NCBI GenBank assembly: GCA_022653215.1 | Contig: JALCSJ010000010.1 | Span: forward strand, 1 to 22,940 | From: Acidaminococcaceae bacterium | GTDB taxonomy: Bacteria > Bacillota > Negativicutes > Acidaminococcales > Acidaminococcaceae | DNA length: 22,940 nucleotides | Direction: 5' to 3' | In this document: positions 9,154 through 16,305 of the stretch, piece by piece | How the letters are laid out: the number at the start of each line of letters is the position of its first letter | How positions within the stretch are numbered: position 1 is the first letter of the stretch | Notes under the pieces: model-generated | Seen by the model: only the letters and a program-made list of their open reading frames with translations | Database searches by the model: none | Told to the model about the DNA's origin: nothing | Position numbers and translations under genes: made by a program

Positions 9154-10477
9154 AGCTGGGTCTCCCTTTTAGCAGCCAGGTTTGGGCTGCTTCAATCTTA
9201 ATGTTTAATTTGCTTCCTATAACAAAATTGTCCTGTCCTTTGGGCCACAGAACCAGTTTGTTGCCGTCTGTACGACCGCTCCAGACCAGTGGATTATTAT
9301 GGCTGGGTCCTTCCACCAGTACTTCTAAAGTTCTACCAACCAGTTTCTCATTATGTTTCAGGCTATGTTTATTTTGCACAGCCATAAGTTGTTCCAACCG
9401 TTCCTGCTTAATTTCCTGCGGCACCTGGTTTGCCATTTTGGCGGCAGGCGTGCCGCTGCGTTTAGAGTAAATAAAAGTATAAGCTACGTCATAGCTAACC
9501 TCTTCCAAAAGCTTGAGCGTATCCTCAAAGTCTTCCTGTGTTTCTCCGGGAAAGCCAACAATAAGGTCAGTAGTAATTACCGCATCAGGCACATAGCTGC
9601 GAATGAGTTTTACCAGGCCAAGATATTTTTCTCTGGTATAGCCACGGTTCATGGCTTTGATTATTTTGTTGCTGCCTGACTGAACAGGAATATGAAAATG
9701 ATGGCAAATATGCTTGCTTTCAGCCACAGCCTTAACTACCTCTTCGTCCATGTCCCTGGGATGACTGGTCATATAACGAACCCGCTCAACACCGGGAATA
9801 GCATCTACCGCTGTAAGTAAGTCGCTAAAAGCATCTTGGGCACCACTGTCTTTACCATAGGAATTTACATTTTGGCCCAAAAGTGTAAACTCTTTATAGC
9901 CAAGACCTACGGCCTTAGTTATTTCTGCTATGATATTTTCTTTACTGCGGCTCCGCTCCCTGCCTCTTACATAAGGAACTATACAGTAGGTACAAAAGTT
10001 ATTGCACCCATACATAATAGGAACCCAGGCAGAAAAGCTGCTTTTTCTGACAAAATTTCCTTCAAATTCTTCCGGTATTTGTTCTAAATCCGTAAAAATA
10101 TGCTGAGCATGCTTCCGACCTGCCAAATAGCTTTCTAAGATACCGCGAAAATTGTTTACGTGAGCGGTACCGATTAATAAATCAACCTGAGGATATGTGG
10201 TTAAAAGTTTTTTCCCGCTTTTTTGGGCCATGCAGCCTGTAACGCAAATTACCTTCTGGGGATGAGCAGCTTTCACAGCTTTCATTTCCCCTATTTTACC
10301 AAGAATTTTCTTTTCTGCTGATTCTCTTACGCAACAGGTATTTATTAAAATAACATCAGCCTGATGAAAATCAGGATTATAGGCATATCCCATATCTTCT
10401 AACTGTCCGGCAAAGTGCTCTGCATCGCTTTCATTCATCTGACAACCATAGTTTATAATATGATAACTTTTCTTCAT
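9146..10477 (-). CDS. miaB: tRNA-2-methylthio-N6-dimethylallyladenosine synthase MiaB
   Basis: Radical-SAM methylthiotransferase that converts i6A37 to ms2i6A37 in tRNA, using the product of MiaA from the same operon. With the start chosen here it is 443 residues. N-terminal UPF0004 domain: cluster cysteines C12 (YGCQMN), C48 (NTCC) and C82 (TGCM). Radical-SAM cluster: C158, C162 and C165 (GCNNFCTYC). A TRAM-like RNA-binding end follows. The frame also has an ATG at 10504, but that lies about 2 nt from the predicted transcription start and lacks a ribosome site. ATG at 10477 has AGGAG (10483-10487) 5 nt upstream. First gene of the large operon; the end overlaps mutS by 8 nt. Confidence 0.95.
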   Translation of the reverse strand: MKKSYHIINYGCQMNESDAEHFAGQLEDMGYAYNPDFHQADVILINTCCVRESAEKKILGKIGEMKAVKAAHPQKVICVTGCMAQKSGKKLLTTYPQVDLLIGTAHVNNFRGILESYLAGRKHAQHIFTDLEQIPEEFEGNFVRKSSFSAWVPIMYGCNNFCTYCIVPYVRGRERSRSKENIIAEITKAVGLGYKEFTLLGQNVNSYGKDSGAQDAFSDLLTAVDAIPGVERVRYMTSHPRDMDEEVVKAVAESKHICHHFHIPVQSGSNKIIKAMNRGYTREKYLGLVKLIRSYVPDAVITTDLIVGFPGETQEDFEDTLKLLEEVSYDVAYTFIYSKRSGTPAAKMANQVPQEIKQERLEQLMAVQNKHSLKHNEKLVGRTLEVLVEGPSHNNPLVWSGRTDGNKLVLWPKGQDNFVIGSKLNIKIEAAQTWLLKGRPSYE

Positions 10478-10512
10478 AAATTCTCCTAAACAGCATTTTT
10501 TCATATCATAAT

Positions 10513-10541
10513 ATTATACTAAAATATGGCAAATAGTACAA
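10513..10541 (-). promoter_or_regulatory. Sigma-A-type promoter of the miaB-mutS-mutL operon
   Basis: On the minus strand TTGTAC (10536-10541) and a perfect TATAAT (10513-10518) are separated by 17 nt. Initiation would fall near 10506, giving a leader of about 29 nt to the miaB ATG at 10477 with its AGGAG site. The -35 box overlaps the foot of the hairpin that ends the upstream kinase gene. Confidence 0.72.
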
Positions 10542-10574
10542 GTGCAGCAGACCTATTCACTCTGCTGCACTTGT
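10538..10574 (-). terminator. Hairpin at the end of the hybrid kinase gene, probable terminator
   Basis: A perfect 13-bp inverted repeat (arms 10538-10550 and 10562-10574) has an 11-nt loop that contains the TAG stop codon of the kinase gene (10553-10555). It should separate the kinase transcript from the miaB operon. The tract after the stem on the minus strand is only mildly T-rich, so termination may be incomplete. Confidence 0.5.
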
Positions 10575-13500
10575 TTATCTATGAATTTTGCTAATACTTG
10601 ATACATTTGCTGAGGATCAAGTGGTTTGGCCAAATGAGCATTCATACCGGCTGCTTTGGTTTCTGCCTGATCAGATACAAAGGCATTGGCTGTCATGGCA
10701 ATAATAGGTATAGTCTTGGCATCTTTTCTGTTAAGTGTACGTATCAATCTAGTTGCTTCCAGGCCATCCATTACCGGCATTCTAATGTCCATTAATATAG
10801 CACCATAGTAATCCGGCGGTTTAGCTTTAAACTTCTTTAGACATTCTTCACCATCACGGGAAACTTCAACAAACATGTTCTGTTTTTCCAGCAACTTTTT
10901 AACGATTTCCACATTTATAGGCTGGTCCTCTGCTACCAAAACATGTACTCCTGCTAATTTTCCGGTGTCAAAAGCAGAAGCTAAATGACTTTCATCCTTA
11001 ACATCTTCTGCCTTTCCTATAGTCAAAGGCAAGATGATAGTAAACTCCGTGCCAATATTCTTCTCGCTTTTTACAGTTATACTGCCTTCCATCAGTTCTA
11101 CAAGTTTTTTGGTAATTGCCATTCCTAGCCCTGTACCGGCATATTTGCTTACCCTGGCATCGTTTTCCTGTTCAAAGGGCTGAAAGATTTTTTTGAGAAA
11201 CTCACGACTCATGCCAATACCGTTATCTTTGGCTTTGATGGTTACCAAAACTTTATCAGCACTGTTTTTCTTAGTATCAATCAGCATCTCAACCCGGCCG
11301 TTATTTTGGGTGAATTTTGCAGCATTGCTAAAAATATTCATAAAAATTTGTTGACAGCGCAGCTTATCAAGCTGAAGATACTTTTGCTTATCTCCCCGGG
11401 CAGTAACAACAAAGTTAATATTCTTAACTTGGAATTGAGGCTTTATCAGTTCAACAAGCCTGCTTATGAACTCCTTAGCCTGTACTGTTTCGCAATTAAG
11501 ATCCAGCTTTCTGCTTTCCAGCTTGCTCATATCCAAAATATCATTAATGAGTCCCAGTAATAAACCACTGGAAAATTTGATTTTCTTTAGATATTCGGCA
11601 ATAGCATCTTCCCGGCATTCGTCCAAAGCTAAATCAGTAAAGCCGATAATTACATTCATGGGAGTTCTGATTTCATGGGACATCATGGATAGGAAATTTC
11701 CTTTAGCCATACTGGCCTTTTCTGCCTTGGTGAGAGCTGCTTCCAGATGTACCTTATATTGAAATTCTGTCTGTTTTTGCTTTTGGATATCTAAAAGAGA
11801 TAAATATGCTTCAATCTGTCCCGTAGTAGGATTTTCCAAAATATCCAGCACCACATTAACCCAGGTTTTATCTGTGGGAGTGAAAGCATAAAGTATTTCA
11901 AACTCCCAGTGAGTATTCCCCTGCTGAAAAGCCTGCAGTAAACCTGTACACAAAAACACTATTGCTTTTTCAGTTTTTTGGCTGTCAGCTACCACTCGGG
12001 ATTTCATTTCTCTAAGAAGGGAATTGGCACTGGAAAAATTCCCATAAGGATAACCTGCTGCCACATTTGACATTTCCACTACTTTATTATTGGTAACGTT
12101 TAATTTGCAATAACCCTTTGCTCTGGCTATCAGAACCTGTCTGTTATTCAGTTGTTCATTATAGCGAAGTTCCAGTTCCTTTTCTTTATCAATAGATAAT
12201 GCCGTACCAATTACTTTAAAAGTCTTGCCCTGTTCATCCCTTTGAATTACTGTATATTTGACTTTTTCCCAACAATATTTTCCCTCCTGCAAAGTTCTCA
12301 ATTGGCAGACAGAAGAATCCTTGCCATCTAAAATCTCTTGATGAATTCTAGTGAATTCCGGCAAATCATCGGGATGAATTAAATTAAGTTCACGCCAGGA
12401 GTGAGGAAAATCATTTAATTTAGTAGGTAATCCGGCAAATTTTTTCCCCATATTGCCAAGAACAGCTGAAGAACTTTGAGGATAATATTCCCAGTAAAAA
12501 ATATCAGTATCTTTAACGGCAGCCAATAAGCTTTTTTCTGCCACTGCTAACTGGTTTTGAGTTTTAGATAGCTTCCGATACAATATTCTACGATGCCAGC
12601 TGTCCCCCACGGCCAGAATTATCAAGAGGATTAAGAAGGCTACAGCAGCTATAAGCGGACGCAGTTGTTCTTGATTTTTCTCAAAAAAACTAGGTGAAGG
12701 ATTAAGAATAATGCTATGAGGAGGCAACTTATCCGGGGAAAGTTTAAACTTCTCAAGCACATCTTTGTTAAAAATATACTTAAGAGGAACTTTTTCCATG
12801 GGAATACTCTCAGGGGGCGTACCATTGAGAATAAGCATGACAATCCTACCGGTACTTTTACCCATTTCCTTATAGGATAAGAGCTTGCCACCCAGGACTC
12901 CGTCCATTATGCCTAATTCATCTGACTTGAATATAGGAATCTTGGCATGTTTTGCCACAAATTGGGTTCCTTCTCGGGCATTATAAAAATTACCATTTTT
13001 ATCTTTAGTGAATACAAGAAACAGTAAAATGGTTTTTTCATCATAAGACTCTAACTTGGCTGCAATTTCCTGTTGAGTTAAAACTGAAGTATTCAATATG
13101 GAAAACTCCAATTGAGGAAAATATTTTTTTTGATTCATGAATTGCTTGCTGGAACCTTTTCCTGTTTCTGTATCATCTGAAACCCCTACAACTTTGGTTG
13201 CATTGGGGAAAAGGTTGTGTGCAGCATTAATTGTGTCTTTAAATTCAAAAGTTTCCACTATTCCGGTAACAGTAGGATCCATAGCTGACAGGCTGGCAAA
13301 ATCTTCAGAATTAATACCTTCAAATACTATAGGAATATCTTTAAAATACTTTTTGCGATTTTCCATGACAAATTCCAGGGCTAAATCATTACTGGCAATA
13401 ACCAAATCAAATTTTGGCACAACCTTTAACATAAATTGGACATTTGCATGGGCCTTTGCCTTAGCTTGTTCCGGCGTATTAAATTTGCCATACATAAAGA

Positions 13501-13756
13501 TATATTTAATTTCCACAGAATCGTCTAATTCTGATTTAACACCTTCTAATTGCTTGGGAAACCCATCCCAGTCCAGAGAATAAGAACTAATAAACAGCAC
13601 TTGTTTTGAGGCAGCCTGAGCAAGAGGCTGACCCGGGGTATAGGCTAGCATAAAAAAGAACAACAAGAAAAGAACTGCCATAAATTTAAAGCAGTTTTTT
13701 TTGTGTTGTTCTGAATAATGTTTTTTCAGTTTCTGGATACAACTAAAATTTTTCAC
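10553..13756 (-). CDS. Hybrid sensor histidine kinase with ABC-substrate-binding-type sensor domain
   Basis: A 1067-residue membrane kinase. Order: helix at about residues 24-45 (signal anchor); extracytoplasmic region 50-360 resembling the ABC_sub_bind (PF04392) periplasmic-binding fold, starting VLFISSYS; second helix about 367-384; PAS region about 410-525; a second PAS-like region about 540-660; HisKA with phospho-acceptor H694 (MSHEIRTPMN); HATPase with N box N807/N811, DNGIG at 844-848 and GTGLG at 875-879; receiver 937-1060 with D990 (LMDIRMP) and K1044. The ligand is unknown; related sensor domains bind small organic molecules. No Hpt domain or separate response regulator is nearby, so the phosphorelay partner is elsewhere. 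The start is GTG at 13756 behind an AGGGG site. It lies 30 nt after a small exported protein gene, probably in the same transcript. Confidence 0.9.
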   Translation of the reverse strand: MKNFSCIQKLKKHYSEQHKKNCFKFMAVLFLLFFFMLAYTPGQPLAQAASKQVLFISSYSLDWDGFPKQLEGVKSELDDSVEIKYIFMYGKFNTPEQAKAKAHANVQFMLKVVPKFDLVIASNDLALEFVMENRKKYFKDIPIVFEGINSEDFASLSAMDPTVTGIVETFEFKDTINAAHNLFPNATKVVGVSDDTETGKGSSKQFMNQKKYFPQLEFSILNTSVLTQQEIAAKLESYDEKTILLFLVFTKDKNGNFYNAREGTQFVAKHAKIPIFKSDELGIMDGVLGGKLLSYKEMGKSTGRIVMLILNGTPPESIPMEKVPLKYIFNKDVLEKFKLSPDKLPPHSIILNPSPSFFEKNQEQLRPLIAAVAFLILLIILAVGDSWHRRILYRKLSKTQNQLAVAEKSLLAAVKDTDIFYWEYYPQSSSAVLGNMGKKFAGLPTKLNDFPHSWRELNLIHPDDLPEFTRIHQEILDGKDSSVCQLRTLQEGKYCWEKVKYTVIQRDEQGKTFKVIGTALSIDKEKELELRYNEQLNNRQVLIARAKGYCKLNVTNNKVVEMSNVAAGYPYGNFSSANSLLREMKSRVVADSQKTEKAIVFLCTGLLQAFQQGNTHWEFEILYAFTPTDKTWVNVVLDILENPTTGQIEAYLSLLDIQKQKQTEFQYKVHLEAALTKAEKASMAKGNFLSMMSHEIRTPMNVIIGFTDLALDECREDAIAEYLKKIKFSSGLLLGLINDILDMSKLESRKLDLNCETVQAKEFISRLVELIKPQFQVKNINFVVTARGDKQKYLQLDKLRCQQIFMNIFSNAAKFTQNNGRVEMLIDTKKNSADKVLVTIKAKDNGIGMSREFLKKIFQPFEQENDARVSKYAGTGLGMAITKKLVELMEGSITVKSEKNIGTEFTIILPLTIGKAEDVKDESHLASAFDTGKLAGVHVLVAEDQPINVEIVKKLLEKQNMFVEVSRDGEECLKKFKAKPPDYYGAILMDIRMPVMDGLEATRLIRTLNRKDAKTIPIIAMTANAFVSDQAETKAAGMNAHLAKPLDPQQMYQVLAKFIDKQVQQSE

Positions 13757-13786
13757 ACTATCCCCTTATTTCCTGACCATGGTGTT

Positions 13787-14116
13787 TTAATTTACCCCAG
13801 GGAAAGAATTTACATATTTAATCTTAAGGTCAGGGAAACTGGTAACAAATTGTACGGTAAAATCCTGACCATATTCTACAAATTTCCATTCACCGATTTT
13901 ATCCGGAAAATTACTTACAACTTTGACCTTCAAATCAGGAAAACTGTTTACTACCTGAACTTTAATATCCCCATTGTATTCGACAACCTTAACTTTTCCA
14001 CAAAGCTTAATCCCTTTAAAATAACCATCATTACTTACAGCCGAATTAGCCAAAACTGTACCTGCCATAATAAAGCAAAAGAAAAGAGTCAACAAAAAAC
14101 ACCGGCGTTTTTTCAA
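13787..14116 (-). CDS. Small exported protein of repeated beta-strand-like units
   Basis: A 109-residue protein with a clear signal peptide: basic MKKRR start, hydrophobic core, and cleavage likely after VLA near residue 23-24. The mature part (about 85 residues) holds six units of about 11 residues, such as KVQVVNSFPDL and TVQFVTSFPDL, in two blocks of three (an internal duplication). Each unit is a short beta-strand pattern followed by a turn, often SFPD. This recalls the small septoil-knot (7(1)-knot) family, but I cannot confirm that. One Cys is seen in the mature part. The frame opens further upstream, but the GGGAGG site (14125-14130) is 8 nt from TTG at 14116, so I start there. The function is unknown; the next gene is the sensor kinase, 30 nt downstream. 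Confidence 0.75.
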   Translation of the reverse strand: MKKRRCFLLTLFFCFIMAGTVLANSAVSNDGYFKGIKLCGKVKVVEYNGDIKVQVVNSFPDLKVKVVSNFPDKIGEWKFVEYGQDFTVQFVTSFPDLKIKYVNSFPGVN

Positions 14117-14124
14117 TTTCAGCA

Positions 14125-14130
14125 CCTCCC
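14125..14130 (-). promoter_or_regulatory. Ribosome binding site that fixes a TTG start
   Basis: GGGAGG on the minus strand, 8 nt before the TTG at 14116. The in-frame GTG at 14123-14125 would overlap this site, so it is unlikely to be the real start. Confidence 0.65.
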
Positions 14131-14148
14131 ATAAAAGTTTCTAAGAAG

Positions 14149-14177
14149 ATTATAACCTTAAATACCATATATTTCAA
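14149..14177 (-). promoter_or_regulatory. Sigma-A-type promoter for the small exported protein and hybrid kinase
   Basis: Minus-strand TTGAAA (14172-14177) and a perfect TATAAT (14149-14154) with a 17-nt spacer. Initiation near 14142 gives a leader of about 26 nt. It lies directly after the terminator hairpin of the glycosyltransferase gene. Confidence 0.72.
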
Positions 14178-14199
14178 CGTCCAACCCCTAAGGATAATA

Positions 14200-14261
14200 A
14201 AACAGGATGGTACCTTTTCCTGTGGCCGTTGCCAAGCAGGGAAATTATAACCATCCTGTTT
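14200..14261 (-). terminator. Large nested hairpin terminator after the glycosyltransferase gene
   Basis: Arms 14200-14211 and 14250-14261 form a perfect 12-bp stem (ACCATCCTGTTT side on the 3' end of the minus transcript), followed by TATTAT. The 38-nt loop itself folds into two further short helices capped by TGGC-AACG-GCCA. It begins 29 nt after the TAA of the glycosyltransferase and lies upstream of the next promoter, so termination of unit 1 is the simplest reading. The structured interior is more elaborate than a usual terminator. Confidence 0.65.
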
Positions 14262-14290
14262 CATATATTATTTTTATTTACTTTAAACAT

Positions 14291-15490
14291 TTATTTGGTT
14301 TTCCCATGCTCGATGGGCTGCCAGCTTTTCACAGGCTTAAAAAGTGAATACACGGCAATAAGAGAAAAGATTATACAATAAATCCCGCTGGTTAAAATCG
14401 CCGGCTGCAATTTTTTTAAATCAAAAGAACTGTATTTAATCACAGCGTAACTGACGCCAATGCTAAGAATATACAAAAAGCTCCACCAGATAATATCTAT
14501 TAAACCAAAAGGATTAACATCCTTGGCAGCATTATAAAACAACCAGCAAAAATTCAAAATCAAATAAAAGCCAAACATAACTGCAAGAAAAATCGGAATA
14601 AAATTATCAATTAACTTTAAATTAGGTTGAGCACAAAAATGTTTCCACCAGATTTTCCTATACTTGGCTGCAATCTGAAAGTTCCCTGTACACCACCGAC
14701 GGACTTGGGAAAGCATAGTAGCAAGATTAGTAGGCTGTTCATCATAAAACACCGCCTTTTCCCAATACACGGCAAAAACACCCTTAAGATTTTGCCCCAT
14801 GGAAAATTCAATATCTTCCGTAATGCTGGTAGTATCCCAACCTTCCGGTCCCAGTAAATCAGCTTGAAAAGCAAAGCCTGTACCGGAAATAATGGCGGCT
14901 AAGCCTAAATTAGACCTAGGTCGGCAATATAGGCAATCTACCGTCTGCCAATAAATAGTATACCAGCTGCTGATAATTGAACTATAAGGATTAAGTGACT
15001 TTCTGTTGCCCATAACCAATTTGGCCCCTGAACAGAAACTCTTATTTATTTCTTCTACAAAATTAGGGGTAGCTCTGTTGTCTGCATCAAAAACAATATA
15101 GCTGTCGTATTTATTGCCGGTTTTATCCCTGATTAACTCGATACCCCAATGAAGAACAGCTCCCTTGCCTGTTCTGGCTCCTGAATTTCTTTCCCAGACA
15201 GTTACATTAGAAAACTTTTTACCAAGTGATGCTGTGGCATCGTTGCAATGATCTGCCAGCAAAAAAACATGATAATAGGCTTTATCATAAGTCTGGTCTG
15301 CTAAACTGTGCAATAAATTTTCTATAACGTTTTCTTCATTGTGAGCACAGACAATAATAGCAAAGCAATGCTGCTTTGCTATTAGTTTAGCTTTTCTCTT
15401 GCCGGCCAATAAACCCAGTCCAATAGTTCCTGCGGCCCAGAAAAAAGCTGTCAGTAATAAAATTTGAATAATCATTGTTAATAAAATCAT
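14291..15490 (-). CDS. Processive family 2 glycosyltransferase, membrane-embedded
   Basis: A 399-residue GT2 enzyme of the cellulose/poly-GlcNAc/hyaluronan synthase style. N-terminal membrane helix about residues 3-28; cytosolic GT-A domain from about 42 with IIVCAHNEE at 45-53, nucleotide-binding LLADHCND, the DAD metal motif at 135-137, TEDIE at 224-228 (putative catalytic Asp 226) and QVRRW at 262-266, the acceptor-site motif of processive synthases. Three or four hydrophobic helices follow after residue 295. Such enzymes polymerise sugars from NDP-sugars and export the chain through the membrane, but the product cannot be told. ATG at 15490 lies 16 nt after the QueT-like gene; the ribosome site is weak (AAGG/GGA). 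It is followed by a hairpin terminator. Confidence 0.85.
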   Translation of the reverse strand: MILLTMIIQILLLTAFFWAAGTIGLGLLAGKRKAKLIAKQHCFAIIVCAHNEENVIENLLHSLADQTYDKAYYHVFLLADHCNDATASLGKKFSNVTVWERNSGARTGKGAVLHWGIELIRDKTGNKYDSYIVFDADNRATPNFVEEINKSFCSGAKLVMGNRKSLNPYSSIISSWYTIYWQTVDCLYCRPRSNLGLAAIISGTGFAFQADLLGPEGWDTTSITEDIEFSMGQNLKGVFAVYWEKAVFYDEQPTNLATMLSQVRRWCTGNFQIAAKYRKIWWKHFCAQPNLKLIDNFIPIFLAVMFGFYLILNFCWLFYNAAKDVNPFGLIDIIWWSFLYILSIGVSYAVIKYSSFDLKKLQPAILTSGIYCIIFSLIAVYSLFKPVKSWQPIEHGKTK

Positions 15491-15506
15491 GCTGATCCAA
15501 CCTTAG

Positions 15507-16247
15507 TTAAATTCTTGTAAGTATTAATAATACCAAAGAAATAATTCCCATAACATAAATAATAATGTTTTGTCCGAATTCCTGTGGCAGCAAAACCGTA
15601 AAAGCCACTCCCACAAAAGCTCCTGTTAAAGTAATTCTCAATAAAGAAGTAGCCAATATTTTGGTTGTAGTTTTAGTATCTCTTACCATAAGCCAAAGCT
15701 GGTGGCTGGTTCCTTCCAAAAAACGCAAAGAAAAGAATTTGTAAAGAAGGGTTCCGCCTACCACAGAAAAGAATAAACTGTTTAATAAGATTACATAATA
15801 CACACTGGTGTAAGGAGCTATACCCATTCTATCCGTCAGTAAAGGAATAACCATGGCTTGAGGAATGGCAGCCAATACAGCCAGTACAATAAACATAGTT
15901 AAAGTCCTGGTAGATTCCAAAATAATAACAGGTTCTCTTTCACTTTTCATTCCCTGCCAAACTCGGAAAGGAATATAGGCAGCTCCGTAAGCACCCAAAA
16001 AAGCCACAAAACTCACATAAGATAAGTTATTGGCAAAAGCATCTGCAAACAAAACACCAACACCACAGGCAAAAGCCCCGGTGCTGCCAAAAAGGAGACC
16101 GTAAACTATAGGAAGAGCATCCATTAAACGATACCCTGTAACCCCCGGAATTATTACCAGTTGTGAAGAAATGCCTGCTAAAACAGCATAAATAACTGTA
16201 AGCAATGCTCCAATTTTAATTTTTAAGCCTATATTTTCTCCTGACAT
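15507..16247 (-). CDS. Polytopic membrane protein, QueT/ECF S-component-like
   Basis: A 246-residue very hydrophobic protein with about six membrane helices. The N-terminal half (GYRLMDALPIVYGLLFGS, then GVGVLFADAF) resembles S-components of ECF vitamin transporters, closest in style to the QueT group linked to queuosine precursors. The C-terminal 90 residues, with at least two more helices after a basic segment near residue 185-205, make it longer than usual QueT proteins (about 160-170). No ECF ATPase or T-component is nearby; a shared module elsewhere would be needed. The position after the pterin/folate genes fits uptake of a pterin- or deazapurine-type compound, but that is inference. 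ATG at 16247 has an AGGA site; the gene starts 58 nt after folK and ends 16 nt before the glycosyltransferase. Confidence 0.55.
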   Translation of the reverse strand: MSGENIGLKIKIGALLTVIYAVLAGISSQLVIIPGVTGYRLMDALPIVYGLLFGSTGAFACGVGVLFADAFANNLSYVSFVAFLGAYGAAYIPFRVWQGMKSEREPVIILESTRTLTMFIVLAVLAAIPQAMVIPLLTDRMGIAPYTSVYYVILLNSLFFSVVGGTLLYKFFSLRFLEGTSHQLWLMVRDTKTTTKILATSLLRITLTGAFVGVAFTVLLPQEFGQNIIIYVMGIISLVLLILTRI

Positions 16248-16288
16248 CTAAACATCCTGCTTTCTTTTTCTATATGGATTTGTTATTA

Positions 16289-16297
16289 ATTATAACA
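16289..16297 (-). promoter_or_regulatory. Possible extended -10 promoter before the QueT-like gene
   Basis: TGTTATAAT on the minus strand, a TGn-TATAAT extended -10, in the 58-nt gap after folK. No good -35 box is seen. Initiation near 16282 would give a 35-nt leader. It may be an internal promoter rather than a separate unit, since no terminator follows folK. Confidence 0.4.
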
Positions 16298-16305
16298 CAA
16301 TAACA

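Noticed and set aside
10478..10504. Longer miaB start at ATG 10504 (nine extra residues)
   Set aside because: It lies about 2 nt from the predicted transcription start and has no ribosome site; ATG 10477 has AGGAG at 5-nt spacing and matches the usual MiaB N-terminus.
13137..13583. 148-codon plus-strand frame inside the kinase gene
   Set aside because: It is antisense to the sensor domain of a clearly real gene, has no upstream signals and looks like low-complexity shadow coding.
13718..14134. 138-codon open frame on the plus strand opposite the small exported protein
   Set aside because: No ribosome site or recognisable domain; the minus-strand frame has a signal peptide, repeats, ribosome site and promoter.
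14200..14261. Leader riboswitch for the small protein-kinase unit
   Set aside because: A consensus promoter lies downstream of the hairpin, so the element would not be in that mRNA, and no known riboswitch core was recognised.
14046..14264. 72-codon minus-strand frame spanning the terminator and the small-gene promoter
   Set aside because: It crosses the hairpin terminator and the promoter and overlaps the small protein gene in another frame; no ribosome site.
16282..16304. GTTATT/AATAAC inverted repeat around the -10 box after folK as a terminator or operator
   Set aside because: Only 6 AT-rich base pairs and no T tract; too weak to separate from chance.
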